DNA from: Candidatus Zixiibacteriota bacterium
GTDB lineage: Bacteria > Zixibacteria > MSB-5A5 > SM23-73-2
Direction: 5' to 3'
DNA length: 64,000 nt
Assembly: GCA_030615745.1 (NCBI GenBank)
Contig: JAUWYR010000001.1
Coordinates: 35,010 to 99,009 of the forward strand
The translations under genes and the position numbers were made by a program. This document shows positions 6,581 to 15,049 of this stretch, piece after piece. The notes beneath the pieces were generated by a model, which was given only the letters and a program-made list of their open reading frames with translations, was not told where the DNA came from and ran no database searches. Each line of letters starts with the position of its first letter. Within the stretch, counting starts at the first letter, position 1.

Positions 6581-8335
6581 CTATTTGCTCCTTTTTTTAG
6601 ATTCCAGTTTTATTAACTCCATGCCGCACTCCGGGCATTTCCCTGGCACATTAGAAAGGATATGATGATGCTCCTCCATGGGACAGGTATAAACATCTCT
6701 GTCCGTTTCGGTGATTGGCACCAAATCCATCCCGCATTCAGGACATTTACCCGGTCCTACCTGAAGTATATGACTATGCTCATCCATTGGGCAGGTGTAG
6801 ACCTCCTCGGCATACTCTGCCTTTTTTTCAGGGGTAAGATTCAGATTCTTGACCTCAAGCTGTGCACCCTCATGAACATGCTCCTCTTCTTTTTTTATAA
6901 CCGGTATCCTTTCCACTTCAACCTCTTTTGAAGTGTCCATCTTAGCCTTAATCATCTTTTGAATTGCTTCTTGGGTCTTGCTTTCAGAATCGAGCATGAA
7001 CTGAGCGGAGACTACCACCACTTCATTCGGAAGAAGTCCTTCTTTAACCGCCAGGACCCCTCCCTCACCACTAACTCCGGTTATGATTTCTCTGGGTGTA
7101 TATTTCCCCTCACCTATATCCACAAAAACTATCTCCCTTTTACCTGACCGAATCACCGCCTCCTCGGGAATCAGAGTTCTTTCCCCGGAGAGCTCAGATT
7201 CAATTACCACATTAGTATACATATCCGGCTTGAGTTTGAATCCGGGATTGGAAAACTCCAGGCGCACCTTTACATCACGTGTCTTTTGACTTAAATAAGG
7301 ATAGATGTAGGTTAATTTTCCCTCGAAGGTCTCACCTGGAACATAGGGCAAAGTTATGGTGGCTTTCTGTCCCAGCTTTATATAGGGGAGCTCATATTCA
7401 TAGATCGTGGCTAACACCCAAACGGTTGAAAGATCAGCTATCCGGAAAAGATCTGATCCTGCTTTAACATAACCTCCTTCGATAGCGTTTTTATGGATCA
7501 CTACCCCTTTTGTTAGTGAATAGATGGTCAAAGTTTTTTTGACCTCCCCGGTTTGTTCCAATCTTCTGATCTGGTCTTCATTGATATCCCAGTATTCTAA
7601 CCGCCTGCGTGAGGAATTCAGAAGTTCTAAGGCACCCTCTCTGGCTTCCTTAAAGGGGCTATCTTTAAGTTCTTGATAGCCCTTCAAAGAGGTTAAATAT
7701 TCTTCCTGAGTGCTGACCAACTCCGGTGAATATAATTCCAGAAGTGGTTGCCCTTTTTCCACCACCTCCCCAGTGGTGTTTACATAAAGTTTCTCGATCC
7801 AACCTGCGATTTTGGTGTTAATGATGTAAAGCTTCTTCTCATCGTAATCGATATGTCCCACAGTTCGGATGGTGCGGGTCAAATTACCGGTTTTAACCGG
7901 TGCAGTTCTGAGACCCATATTTTGAACAGTAACAGGGTCTATAAAGATAGCACCCTCTGCTATCTCATCTTCATAAACAGGTATCAAATCCATTCCCATG
8001 GGAGATTTGCCTGCCTTATCCGAAATATAAGTTGGGTCCATGGGCGCTCGCCAGTATTTGATTTTTCGCTCTCCTTTGGGTTTAGTGGTGCCAGCAGAGG
8101 CACTTTTAATGGGGGTCAACTTCATTCCACAGACAGGACAGTTCCCTGGTCCCTCTTGAATTATCTCTGGATGCATACCACAGGAATAAAGTTGCTTAAC
8201 AGAAGCCTCTCCCATTTGGACCAAATCCTTCGGACCAGAGGATCTTTTTCCCATTAAGAAGCCTAAAGCAACCCCAACGGTCAAAGTTAGAATTGCCACC
8301 AAAATGATTGTAAGCAATTTTGTTTTCTTTTGCAT
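6581..8335 (-). CDS. cusB: CusB-family periplasmic adaptor with four HMBD-type modules
   Basis: This 584-residue membrane-fusion protein has an N-terminal TM/signal anchor (LLTIILVAILTLTVGVALGF). A heavy-metal-binding domain follows at about 49-76 (YSCGMHPE, CPVCGMKLTPI), then a degenerate second one at about 92-123 (YWRAPMDP, SPMGMDLIPVY). Next come the barrel-sandwich hybrid and helical hairpin, and a beta-barrel region typical of CusB. Unusually, the C-terminus has two more intact modules at about 513-541 and 549-577 (YTCPMDEHSH, YTCPMEEHHH, each with CPECGM). The ATG at 8335 is chosen over one 48 bases upstream because GGAGAG precedes it and the signal anchor then starts properly. It links CusA to the outer-membrane channel and delivers metal. 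Confidence 0.92.
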   Translation of the reverse strand: MQKKTKLLTIILVAILTLTVGVALGFLMGKRSSGPKDLVQMGEASVKQLYSCGMHPEIIQEGPGNCPVCGMKLTPIKSASAGTTKPKGERKIKYWRAPMDPTYISDKAGKSPMGMDLIPVYEDEIAEGAIFIDPVTVQNMGLRTAPVKTGNLTRTIRTVGHIDYDEKKLYIINTKIAGWIEKLYVNTTGEVVEKGQPLLELYSPELVSTQEEYLTSLKGYQELKDSPFKEAREGALELLNSSRRRLEYWDINEDQIRRLEQTGEVKKTLTIYSLTKGVVIHKNAIEGGYVKAGSDLFRIADLSTVWVLATIYEYELPYIKLGQKATITLPYVPGETFEGKLTYIYPYLSQKTRDVKVRLEFSNPGFKLKPDMYTNVVIESELSGERTLIPEEAVIRSGKREIVFVDIGEGKYTPREIITGVSGEGGVLAVKEGLLPNEVVVVSAQFMLDSESKTQEAIQKMIKAKMDTSKEVEVERIPVIKKEEEHVHEGAQLEVKNLNLTPEKKAEYAEEVYTCPMDEHSHILQVGPGKCPECGMDLVPITETDRDVYTCPMEEHHHILSNVPGKCPECGMELIKLESKKRSK

Positions 8336-8351
8336 AAAGCTCTCTCCTTTT

Positions 8352-9629
8352 TTATAGTAATGATTTGCCCACCATCTCCTCAAGTCTGGCGATGGTTTTG
8401 AAATAAGAACTCAAAGCCTGATGATGGGCTATCTCATAATTGAAAAGGGTCACCTGATTGTTTAGCAAAGTCAGAAAATCGACTTTATTCACCTGATAGC
8501 CAGACTTGGCGGACTCAAGGGACTGCCGAGCTTGAGGCAGGATAGCGGTCTGGTAAAGTTGGACTTCTTTTTTGAATTTGTTCAAGGAATAAAATAACTT
8601 CGACACCCCAAGCTTCACATAATTTTCGCCACCCTCATATTCTTGACGGGACGATTCTAAATCTAAAGATTTTTCCTGAACCTTTTTTTTCTGTTTAGAC
8701 CAAAAGTAAAGCGGGATATTTATACCCGCAGAAAAAGAGACGAAATCCTTTCCTTTTACTGGATCCATCTTTACCTCATCTCTGATCCGGTAACTGGCTG
8801 ATAAGGTGAAATCGGGCCAATACTCCCGGAGAGCTAAATCATAAGCTGACTGAGATGCACTCACAAAAAACCCTTTTCCCTTTAAATAAGGATTGGTTTC
8901 TAAGGCTAAGCTTTGCAACTTCTCCTCGGAATAAGGGAATTCTTGGAAAGTTAAATCTGAAGCTTTCCCTAATGAATCCTGCGGATTCCGATTGAGCAGA
9001 ATGTTTATCTTGGCCTGAATGATTTTTCTCATCTCCTCTAAGGAAATAAGTTTATCTATCATCTTGGAGACCTCCACTTGAGCTTTCAGAACATCCTGCT
9101 GGATTCCTCTGCCTACCGAATATTTGGTGGAAGCTATGCGAGCAAGATCTTCTATTAGCAATTTGTTCTTCTGGGTAATCTCAATCGATTTCTGCAATAG
9201 GTAAAGTTGATAGTAATTTTGTTTCAGTTCACTCAGGATGAAGTTTTTAGTGGATTTATAGCCTTCCTTTGTTTTTTGGGCTAAACTTCTGGTGGTTTTC
9301 TCGGCAAGCCCCAGCTTTCCCGGGAAGGGGATTTTCTGAGTTAGCATCAACTCCAGTCCGCTCATGGGAGTCTGATCGAAAGACCAGGAATCTATGGGTA
9401 GATTGGAGCCTACCATTTTGAAAAAAGGATCGGGAAGTGATCCAGCCTGAGGCACCTTTGCCTCAAAGGCTTTGTAGCGAAGTTCAGCAGCTTTCAGGTC
9501 CGGATTGGCTCTGAGAGCTTCAGTGATCAGGGAATCTAAGATTAGCTCTTGTGCCAGGCTCGGCTGCGACATTAGTGTGAGAAGGCTCAAACAAATTGCC
9601 AGCCCACACCTAAAAAAAGATAGTCTCAA
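8352..9629 (-). CDS. TolC/CusC-family outer-membrane efflux channel
   Basis: This protein of about 425 residues has an N-terminal signal peptide (CGLAICLSLLTLMSQPSLAQ) and two outer-membrane efflux repeats. Helical coiled-coil stretches include LRYKAFEAKVPQAGSLPDP early, GRGIQQDVLKAQVEVSKMID near the middle, and YQVNKVDFLTLLNNQVTLFNYE near the end; this is the common TolC-like pattern in metal efflux operons. A TTG at 9629 is the best start because AAGGAGG lies 5 bases before it; an upstream ATG at 9677 lacks a ribosome site and would spoil the signal peptide. Completes the tripartite CusCBA pump with the next two genes. Confidence 0.9.
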   Translation of the reverse strand: MRLSFFRCGLAICLSLLTLMSQPSLAQELILDSLITEALRANPDLKAAELRYKAFEAKVPQAGSLPDPFFKMVGSNLPIDSWSFDQTPMSGLELMLTQKIPFPGKLGLAEKTTRSLAQKTKEGYKSTKNFILSELKQNYYQLYLLQKSIEITQKNKLLIEDLARIASTKYSVGRGIQQDVLKAQVEVSKMIDKLISLEEMRKIIQAKINILLNRNPQDSLGKASDLTFQEFPYSEEKLQSLALETNPYLKGKGFFVSASQSAYDLALREYWPDFTLSASYRIRDEVKMDPVKGKDFVSFSAGINIPLYFWSKQKKKVQEKSLDLESSRQEYEGGENYVKLGVSKLFYSLNKFKKEVQLYQTAILPQARQSLESAKSGYQVNKVDFLTLLNNQVTLFNYEIAHHQALSSYFKTIARLEEMVGKSLL

Positions 9630-9704
9630 TTTAACCTCCTTAAGTAAAAGACAAAAACACCCCCAAAGGGGCAACAAAGCATTGCCTCTTAGCTTAAAGA
9701 GGTA

Positions 9705-10100
9705 TTAAATAAGAAAAGATGAATTAAGAAGATATAAGGGTGGGTCTCTGTTAAGGAGCACAAAAGGATAAGGATACAAGTTCGTAAGCTGGCTGGAATG
9801 ATATTGGGTAATAAGTTCGACCTCCGATGTCAGCAAAATGGTCTTAGGTTTACCATCCTGGTGGGAAACAAGAACTGCAGGGGGACTCTCTTGTTTAGGA
9901 TTTTCACTCATCTGACAGGGGCATTCGTTCTGCTCCATACCATTAGTTGGTGAGGGCTGAAAATAGCTCTCACAGCAGCAACAGGTGTTTTGCGATATGT
10001 CAGCTTTTTCGCAGGGGTCTCCAGAAACAGGTACAAAAAATAAAATGCTAACTATTAGAAGCAGTGCGATTTTTCCCACCATTTTTCTTTGTATCCTCAC
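9705..10100 (-). CDS. Secreted Cys-rich protein of unknown function
   Basis: This protein of about 131 residues is the first gene of the leftward metal operon. It has a signal peptide (KIALLLIVSILFFVPVSG) followed by a Cys cluster: DPCEKADISQNTCCCCES and ECPCQM, seven Cys in about 40 residues. The second half has no Cys and ends in RDPPLYLLNSSFLI. The start is GTG at 10100 or ATG at 10082; neither has a strong ribosome site. I do not recognise a named family. Position ahead of tolC/cusB/cusA and the Cys clusters suggest periplasmic metal sequestration or sensing, which is inference. Confidence 0.65.
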   Translation of the reverse strand: MRIQRKMVGKIALLLIVSILFFVPVSGDPCEKADISQNTCCCCESYFQPSPTNGMEQNECPCQMSENPKQESPPAVLVSHQDGKPKTILLTSEVELITQYHSSQLTNLYPYPFVLLNRDPPLYLLNSSFLI

Positions 10101-10465
10101 TTTCTATTCCCCGCTCTCAAAAAATTATCCTTGAACGTCAAAAACATATACCTATTCTATACGAAAAACTTCATCCTATTTGTTTGAAATATTGCTCATC
10201 TTGCAGAAATAGATTTTTTATTCTCATCGAAAAAGAAGGAATGCAAAAACTTGTTTTTGCAATGTAGGGGAGCCCCTTGCCTGCCCGGCCAGGGTGGGCT
10301 CCCTTGCAGAGTGATAAAAGAAGTAGGTCGAAATTCCAATTTCGACAAGACAGATGTCGATTTTGGAAAATCGACCTACGAACTTTTGGACGGGAGGGGT
10401 TCCCCCGCCAGAGGCGGGGGAATTCGCCAGGCTCAACAAGCCCCTCTCCTAATTGTTTTTGCATT

Positions 10466-10547
10466 GTCATTGCGAGGAACGAAGTAACGAAGCAATCTCA
10501 TGAAATTTTCGCTACTTAGAGATTGCTTCGCTAACGCTCGCAATGAC
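10466..10547. mobile_element. 82-bp palindromic MITE-like element
   Basis: The ends are GTCATTGCGAG and CTCGCAATGAC, a perfect 11-bp inverted repeat. Internally CGAAGCAATCTC pairs with GAGATTGCTTCG. This type of GTCATTGCGAG...CTCGCAATGAC palindrome is a known class of short dispersed repeat found across many unrelated bacteria. A related copy lies at 13159-13223. No coding capacity. Confidence 0.7.
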
Positions 10548-10597
10548 GTTTCAAAAAGAAAGAGACGGGAGGGGATAAACCCCTCCCCTACAGTGTG

Positions 10598-10674
10598 CGT
10601 TTACTGTTTACCACCTACTGTTTACCGTTTACTGTTTTCTGTCTACCGTTTACCGTTTACTGTCCACTGTCTAC
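10598..10674 (-). repeat. Heptanucleotide-phased tandem repeat (11 units)
   Basis: On the minus strand this is 11 consecutive 7-base units of the form GTARACR (for example GTAAACG, GTAAACA, GTAGACA, GAAAACA), in constant 7-base phase over 77 bases. The same unit family occurs at 51603-51707 and 58538-58572. Confidence 0.85.
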
Positions 10675-10828
10675 TAATCCGTTTCATCTGTTCCTCAAGG
10701 ATGTTATCATCCTTGAGGAAATAGGTTGGGTGGGTACCTCTGCCTGGCCAGGGATAACATCCACTCTGAACGGAAAACGTTCCGTTGGGGCAGAAGTTCA
10801 ACTTCTGTCCTAACATATTTATTGATTT

Positions 10829-12964
10829 TTAAAAATGAATTCTTTCCTTTTTCTCAGGTTTTCTTTCCATAACCCGGAATTTTAATGTATCTGCTCCCTG
10901 AGCCAAAGGAGGTCCTGAATGAAGTCTGCAATACTCTTTGGGAACCGTCTGTTCGGTAAAGACCTCGGTGATCACCTTTGGGCACTCCTCGGTGGCAAGG
11001 TCTCCTGATTCTAAACATACTGTTCTGAAGACAATTCCAGGTGGAATCTCGAAATCTTTTTCGTCCAGACCAAGGTGGGCGAACTTCATGAACTCGGTCC
11101 ACACAGGAAGTGCAGTTACTGCACCTGTTGAGTTTTCCCCGATTTTAGTTTTATCATCAAACCCTATCCATACACTGGAGGTTATCTGAGGTGTAAAGCC
11201 AATAAACCAGTTATCCATACATTCATCCGAGGTGCCGGTTTTTCCACCTGCGGTGCGATTAAACCCCCATAGCCTTACTCCCCTTCCAGTTCCAAAATCT
11301 ATCACTGTCTGAAGCATCGTTGTTATTATGTAGGATGTCTGTGCAGACAATATCTCTTCTTTTTTTGGGGTTGTGGTCTCCTCTAAGAGATTACCATATC
11401 TGTCAACCACCTTTAAAATGAATCTCGGTTCCACTCTGATCCCATGGTTGGGAAAGACTGAATAAGCATTGGTTATCTGAAGCAAAGTTACCTCAGAGGT
11501 TCCGATAGCTAAAGAGGGAACAGGTAAAAGAGGGGTCTTTATTCCCATCTTAGAGCCATAAAAAACAGCCTGCTGTGGACCTATTTTCTGAAGAAGCTTA
11601 ATTGAGATCAGATTCCTTGAGACCCTTAAAGCTTCTCTTAAGGTCATTGGTCCTCTGAAGGTGTGGTCGAAATTCTCAGGTCGCCACTCCTTACCATCTC
11701 CCCCGATCAAGATTATCGGAGTATCGTAGATTATATCCACAGGTGTATAGCCATTTTCAATGGCAGCAGTGAAGACAAAAGGCTTGAATGCTGAGCCGGG
11801 CTGGCGAAGCGCCTGAACCGCTCTGTTGAATTCGCTCTCTTTAAAATCTCTGCCTCCAACCATTGCGATGATGTCGCCAGTCTCATTGTCTAAAGCAACT
11901 AAAGCACCTTGAATTTTTTTATACTCCCTTATCTCATTTGATAAACTGTCTTCATAAACTATGGTATAGTCCTCCTCATCGATTCCGTGGGTGTTTTCTA
12001 TTTTCTTCTGGAGGGTATCAAGCTGAGTGGTTAATATTTTCTCCGCCTCATTTTGCAGATTAGCCTTTAAGGTGGTGTAAACAGATAGTCCACCTGAATA
12101 GAGAATTTTCTCTCCATATTTTTCTAAAAGATATTGCCTTACCATCTCGGCGAAATATGGGGCATGATTAGAGGAGCCGATATTTAGGTTGATCTCGAGG
12201 GGAAGAGCTTTCAGGCTGTCGCACTGCTCTTTAGTCAGCTTCCCAAAAATTTTTAAAGAATTCAAGACCAGATTCCTTCTATTCAAAGCCAACCTCGGAT
12301 GATTAACAGGTGAGTAGCGACCTGGAGATTTCAAAAGTCCTATCAAAAGGGCACACTCAGAGAGGTTTAATTTGTCCACATTTTTGTTAAAATACATCTG
12401 AGCTGCTGCCTCAACACCATAGGTTCCTTTCCCAAAATAGCACTGATTCAGATACATCTCTAAAATCTCATCCTTGGAATAGTTCCTCTCGATCTTTATT
12501 GCTGTTAAAATCTCTTTGATCTTTCGTGCGATTGTTCTTTCCGGGGTTAAAAACAAAATCCTTGCGAGCTGTTGGGTGATTGTGCTTGTTGCTCTGATTT
12601 TCTTCATATTCACCAGGGCAACAAAGGATGCACGTGCTAAAGAGTAAATATTTACACCCCAGTGCGAATAGAATTTCCGGTCCTCTGTGGCTAAAAGTGC
12701 ATCTAATAAATAGGGCGGCATATTTTTTAGAGGAACATAAATTCTCCTCTCAGAGAAAAATTCCTGCAAAAGCTCTCCATCAAAAGAATAGATTTTAGTG
12801 GATAAGCTGGGCTCAATATTTCTAAGTTGTGCTAATGATGGAAGGTCTTTTTTATAAACAGAATAGGTCTTTAAAACTGCAAAGACTGCAAGAGCAAAAA
12901 AAATAGAAAGAATTAAAATACTTAGCTTTCTTTTGCTTTTAAAAAAGGATTTTTTTGAGTTCAT
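10829..12964 (-). CDS. mrcA: Class A penicillin-binding protein (PBP1A-like)
   Basis: This 711-residue bifunctional peptidoglycan synthase is anchored by one TM helix (about 13-32). The GT51 glycosyltransferase domain (about 55-230) has EDRKFYSHWGVN at about 92, TITQQLARI and EILEMYLNQCYFGKG. The transpeptidase domain has the SxxK active site (GSAFKP, Ser near 390), SxN (SRN near 451) and KTGT near 575. It polymerises and cross-links glycan strands on the outer face of the inner membrane. The length and motif order are those of PBP1A. It stands alone between the repeat cluster and the divergent tyrS. The last 50 residues include extra Cys (CLESGDLATEECP, EYCRLH), as in several PBP1A proteins. 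Confidence 0.95.
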   Translation of the reverse strand: MNSKKSFFKSKRKLSILILSIFFALAVFAVLKTYSVYKKDLPSLAQLRNIEPSLSTKIYSFDGELLQEFFSERRIYVPLKNMPPYLLDALLATEDRKFYSHWGVNIYSLARASFVALVNMKKIRATSTITQQLARILFLTPERTIARKIKEILTAIKIERNYSKDEILEMYLNQCYFGKGTYGVEAAAQMYFNKNVDKLNLSECALLIGLLKSPGRYSPVNHPRLALNRRNLVLNSLKIFGKLTKEQCDSLKALPLEINLNIGSSNHAPYFAEMVRQYLLEKYGEKILYSGGLSVYTTLKANLQNEAEKILTTQLDTLQKKIENTHGIDEEDYTIVYEDSLSNEIREYKKIQGALVALDNETGDIIAMVGGRDFKESEFNRAVQALRQPGSAFKPFVFTAAIENGYTPVDIIYDTPIILIGGDGKEWRPENFDHTFRGPMTLREALRVSRNLISIKLLQKIGPQQAVFYGSKMGIKTPLLPVPSLAIGTSEVTLLQITNAYSVFPNHGIRVEPRFILKVVDRYGNLLEETTTPKKEEILSAQTSYIITTMLQTVIDFGTGRGVRLWGFNRTAGGKTGTSDECMDNWFIGFTPQITSSVWIGFDDKTKIGENSTGAVTALPVWTEFMKFAHLGLDEKDFEIPPGIVFRTVCLESGDLATEECPKVITEVFTEQTVPKEYCRLHSGPPLAQGADTLKFRVMERKPEKKERIHF

Positions 12965-13124
12965 AATAAGAAAATTAACTTATCCATCTGAGGTGTCAAG
13001 GAAAATATTTTTGCACAGATGGATTCTATTTCTACAACTCTTCTGAAGTGCAAAGCTTCAGCTTTGCTTGTAAACCTGAAGGTTTATCGTCAAGATGCTT
13101 TGCACACTCCAAATTTTTTATCAC

Positions 13125-13254
13125 TAGTGTAGTGTCTCACAAATAGCTTTACTATCCTGTCATTCCGGGCAAAGCGAGGAATCTCGGCAAGAGATTGCTT
13201 CGCCCACATGGGCTCGCAATGACAGTGTAAAGAAATGTTAGAGACACCACACTA
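13125..13254. mobile_element. 130-bp MITE-like element with terminal inverted repeats
   Basis: Terminal inverted repeats TAGTGTAGTGTCTC (13125-13138) and GAGACACCACACTA (13241-13254) match in 13 of 14 positions. Inside is a diverged copy of the GTCATT...CAATGAC palindrome (13159-13223) also seen at 10466-10547. The surrounding stretch 12965-13412 holds no gene; it carries two related GCACAGAT-GATTCT segments (from about 13014 and 13286), the second forming GCACAGA/TCTGTGC. Confidence 0.65.
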
Positions 13255-13412
13255 TTTTTTAGGCACAAATTTATTCGTGCATTTTTTGCACAGATAGAAT
13301 CTGTGCCTACAAGTTTTTCTCAACTCTGAGCGTTTTTAAATTAAAATTAGCTTGCATTTATAAGTTGAATAATTATAATATAATCAATATTTTTACGAAT
13401 TTCGGAGGTTGG

Positions 13413-14627
13413 ATGTTAGGAGTAAAAGAGCAGATGGAAGTGATCAAAAGGGGAGCAGTGGAGATAATTCCAGAGGAGGAGCTTTTAAGGAAAATAAAAA
13501 ATTCGATTAAAAGTGGAAAGCCCTTGAGGGTGAAACAGGGATTTGATCCGACTGCACCGGATATTCATCTTGGTCATACTGTGGGATTAAGGAAATTAAG
13601 GCAATTCCAGGAGCTGGGTCACAAGATTATTTTAATTATTGGTGATTACACCGGGATGGTTGGGGACCCATCGGGCAGGTCTATAACCCGACCTCAGCTC
13701 AGCTACAAGGAAGTGAGAGAAAATGCAGAGACTTACCAGAAGCAGTTTTTCAAGGTTATCGATAAGAGCAAAACCGAGGTTCATTTCAATGGCGAATGGT
13801 TCTCCAAGATGAGCTTTCAGGGAATCATCCAACTCGCTTCTAAATTCACTTTGGCTCGAATGCTGGAAAGGGATGATTTCTCCAACCGATATTCTAAACA
13901 GGTCCCTATAAGTTTACATGAGCTTTTTTATCCTTTGATGCAAGGATACGATTCAGTGGCTATCAAGGCTGATGTTGAAATAGGAGCAACAGAGCAAAAG
14001 TTCAATTTATTGACCGCAAGGCAAATTCAACAGGAGTATGGTGTGAAGCCTCAGGTTATTTTGACTTTACCGGTTTTGCCAGGAACTGATGGTGTGCAGA
14101 GGATGAGCAAATCAACTGGAAATTATATCGGTATCGATGAATCCCCAAAGCAAATCTTTGGAAAGATAATGTCAGTTCCGGATGATTTGATCTACCCCTA
14201 TTTTGAGCTTTTGACAGATGTTTCATCTGAGGAGTTAAAAGAAATTAAGAATGATCTGGAGAAAAAAGAGAAAAATCCTATGGATTTTAAAAAGAGATTA
14301 GGAATAAAAATTGTTTCGATGTACCATTCAGAAAAAGAAGCTTTAGAAGCAAAAAAAGAATTTGAGAAAGTCTTTTCAAAAAAAGAGCTTCCAGAAGAAA
14401 TTCCTATTTACGAATTGAGATATGAAAAGCCTAAGATCTGGATTGTAAAACTTTTAACTATGACAGGATTGGTTTCCTCATCCAGTGAGGCCCGAAGGTT
14501 AATCAGACAGGGAGGAGTTTATTTGAATGGTAAAAGGGTGGATGATGAGAACTTGGAGATAAGTGTTGAAGAAGAAAAAGTTTTGAAGGTGGGGAAAAGG
14601 AAGTTTTTAAAGGTCATTAGTGCCTAA
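13413..14627 (+). CDS. tyrS: Tyrosyl-tRNA synthetase
   Basis: This class I aminoacyl-tRNA synthetase of 404 residues charges tRNA-Tyr. The HIGH-type motif is HLGH at about 52-55 and the KMSKS-type motif is RMSKS at about 229-233. Between them lie GDYTGMVGDPSGRS and QGYDSVAIKADVEIGATEQKFN, which bind tyrosine and ATP. A C-terminal S4 RNA-binding domain (about 345-404, SSSEARRLIRQGGVYLNGKRV) is present. This combination matches the TyrZ-like bacterial form. The ATG at 13413 is chosen because GGAGG lies 4 bases upstream; a TTG at 13365 is weaker. I see no T-box leader in the 450 bases upstream. Confidence 0.96.
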   Translation: MLGVKEQMEVIKRGAVEIIPEEELLRKIKNSIKSGKPLRVKQGFDPTAPDIHLGHTVGLRKLRQFQELGHKIILIIGDYTGMVGDPSGRSITRPQLSYKEVRENAETYQKQFFKVIDKSKTEVHFNGEWFSKMSFQGIIQLASKFTLARMLERDDFSNRYSKQVPISLHELFYPLMQGYDSVAIKADVEIGATEQKFNLLTARQIQQEYGVKPQVILTLPVLPGTDGVQRMSKSTGNYIGIDESPKQIFGKIMSVPDDLIYPYFELLTDVSSEELKEIKNDLEKKEKNPMDFKKRLGIKIVSMYHSEKEALEAKKEFEKVFSKKELPEEIPIYELRYEKPKIWIVKLLTMTGLVSSSSEARRLIRQGGVYLNGKRVDDENLEISVEEEKVLKVGKRKFLKVISA

Positions 14628-14694
14628 AGTAATAATTTAAGTCAATAAACTAATTGCTTAGTGCATATAGCTTAAAAAATTTCCAATTTTTTCC

Positions 14695-14723
14695 TTGACA
14701 AAATAATTTTAACTTATTAATTT
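14695..14723 (+). promoter_or_regulatory. Sigma70-like promoter before the giant secreted protein
   Basis: TTGACA (14695-14700), a 17-base spacer and TAATTT (14718-14723). It lies 327 bases before the ATG at 15050, leaving a long leader. The leader holds a small hairpin CCTGAA/TTCAGG (14910-14926) and nothing I recognise as a riboswitch. The gap 14628-15049 contains no gene. Confidence 0.5.
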
Positions 14724-15049
14724 AGTCTAAAATATTAGGGCAATGAGGGGGTACCCTATTTTTCAAGACCTTAAAATTTTCGTGATTTTGCATTATTTTA
14801 GGGATGATAATGATTTATTATCTTCCTTCTCTAAAAAAGTTAAATCTTTTTAACCAGGGGGTGAAATATGCATTCGCCTTAAGCTATTTTTTTTAAAGGT
14901 TTGAAGCTACCTGAAAACGCTTCAGGGAGTTAATCAGGGATGAGAAAAATTCTTTTACTTAAGAAAGGAGGAATTGCCAAAAGTTACTATTATTAGGTTT
15001 CTCTTTTAATCCAAAATAAGAATTCAACTTTAAGTAGAAAGGAACTGAA

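Larger units (their letters stand above)
10242..10807. repeat. Intergenic cluster of short hairpin repeats
   Basis: About 570 bases between the metal operon and the PBP1A gene hold no convincing gene but at least eight separate inverted repeats: TGCAAAAAC/GTTTTTGCA (10242-10261); GGGAGCCC/GGGCTCCC (10268-10303) enclosing the core GCCTGCCCGGCCAGGG; GTCGAAATT/AATTTCGAC (from about 10327) and GTCGATTTT/AAAATCGAC (from about 10357), each with a 2-base loop; CCCCCGCC/GGCGGGGG (about 10404-10422); an 82-bp palindrome (separate entry); AACGGAA/TTCCGTT (10769-10786); CAGAAGTT/AACTTCTG (10791-10807). Many have loops of only 1-4 bases. Confidence 0.85.

Noticed and set aside
7748-8257. Long plus-strand open frame opposite cusB
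   Set aside because: It is an antisense shadow of a well-supported gene with no ribosome site and no recognisable domains.
12965-13412. T-box or other riboswitch upstream of tyrS
   Set aside because: No specifier-loop or T-box consensus visible; the stretch is explained by a MITE-like element.
14628-15049. c-di-GMP or other known riboswitch in the leader of the giant protein
   Set aside because: None of the conserved sequence blocks I know could be found; only a small hairpin.
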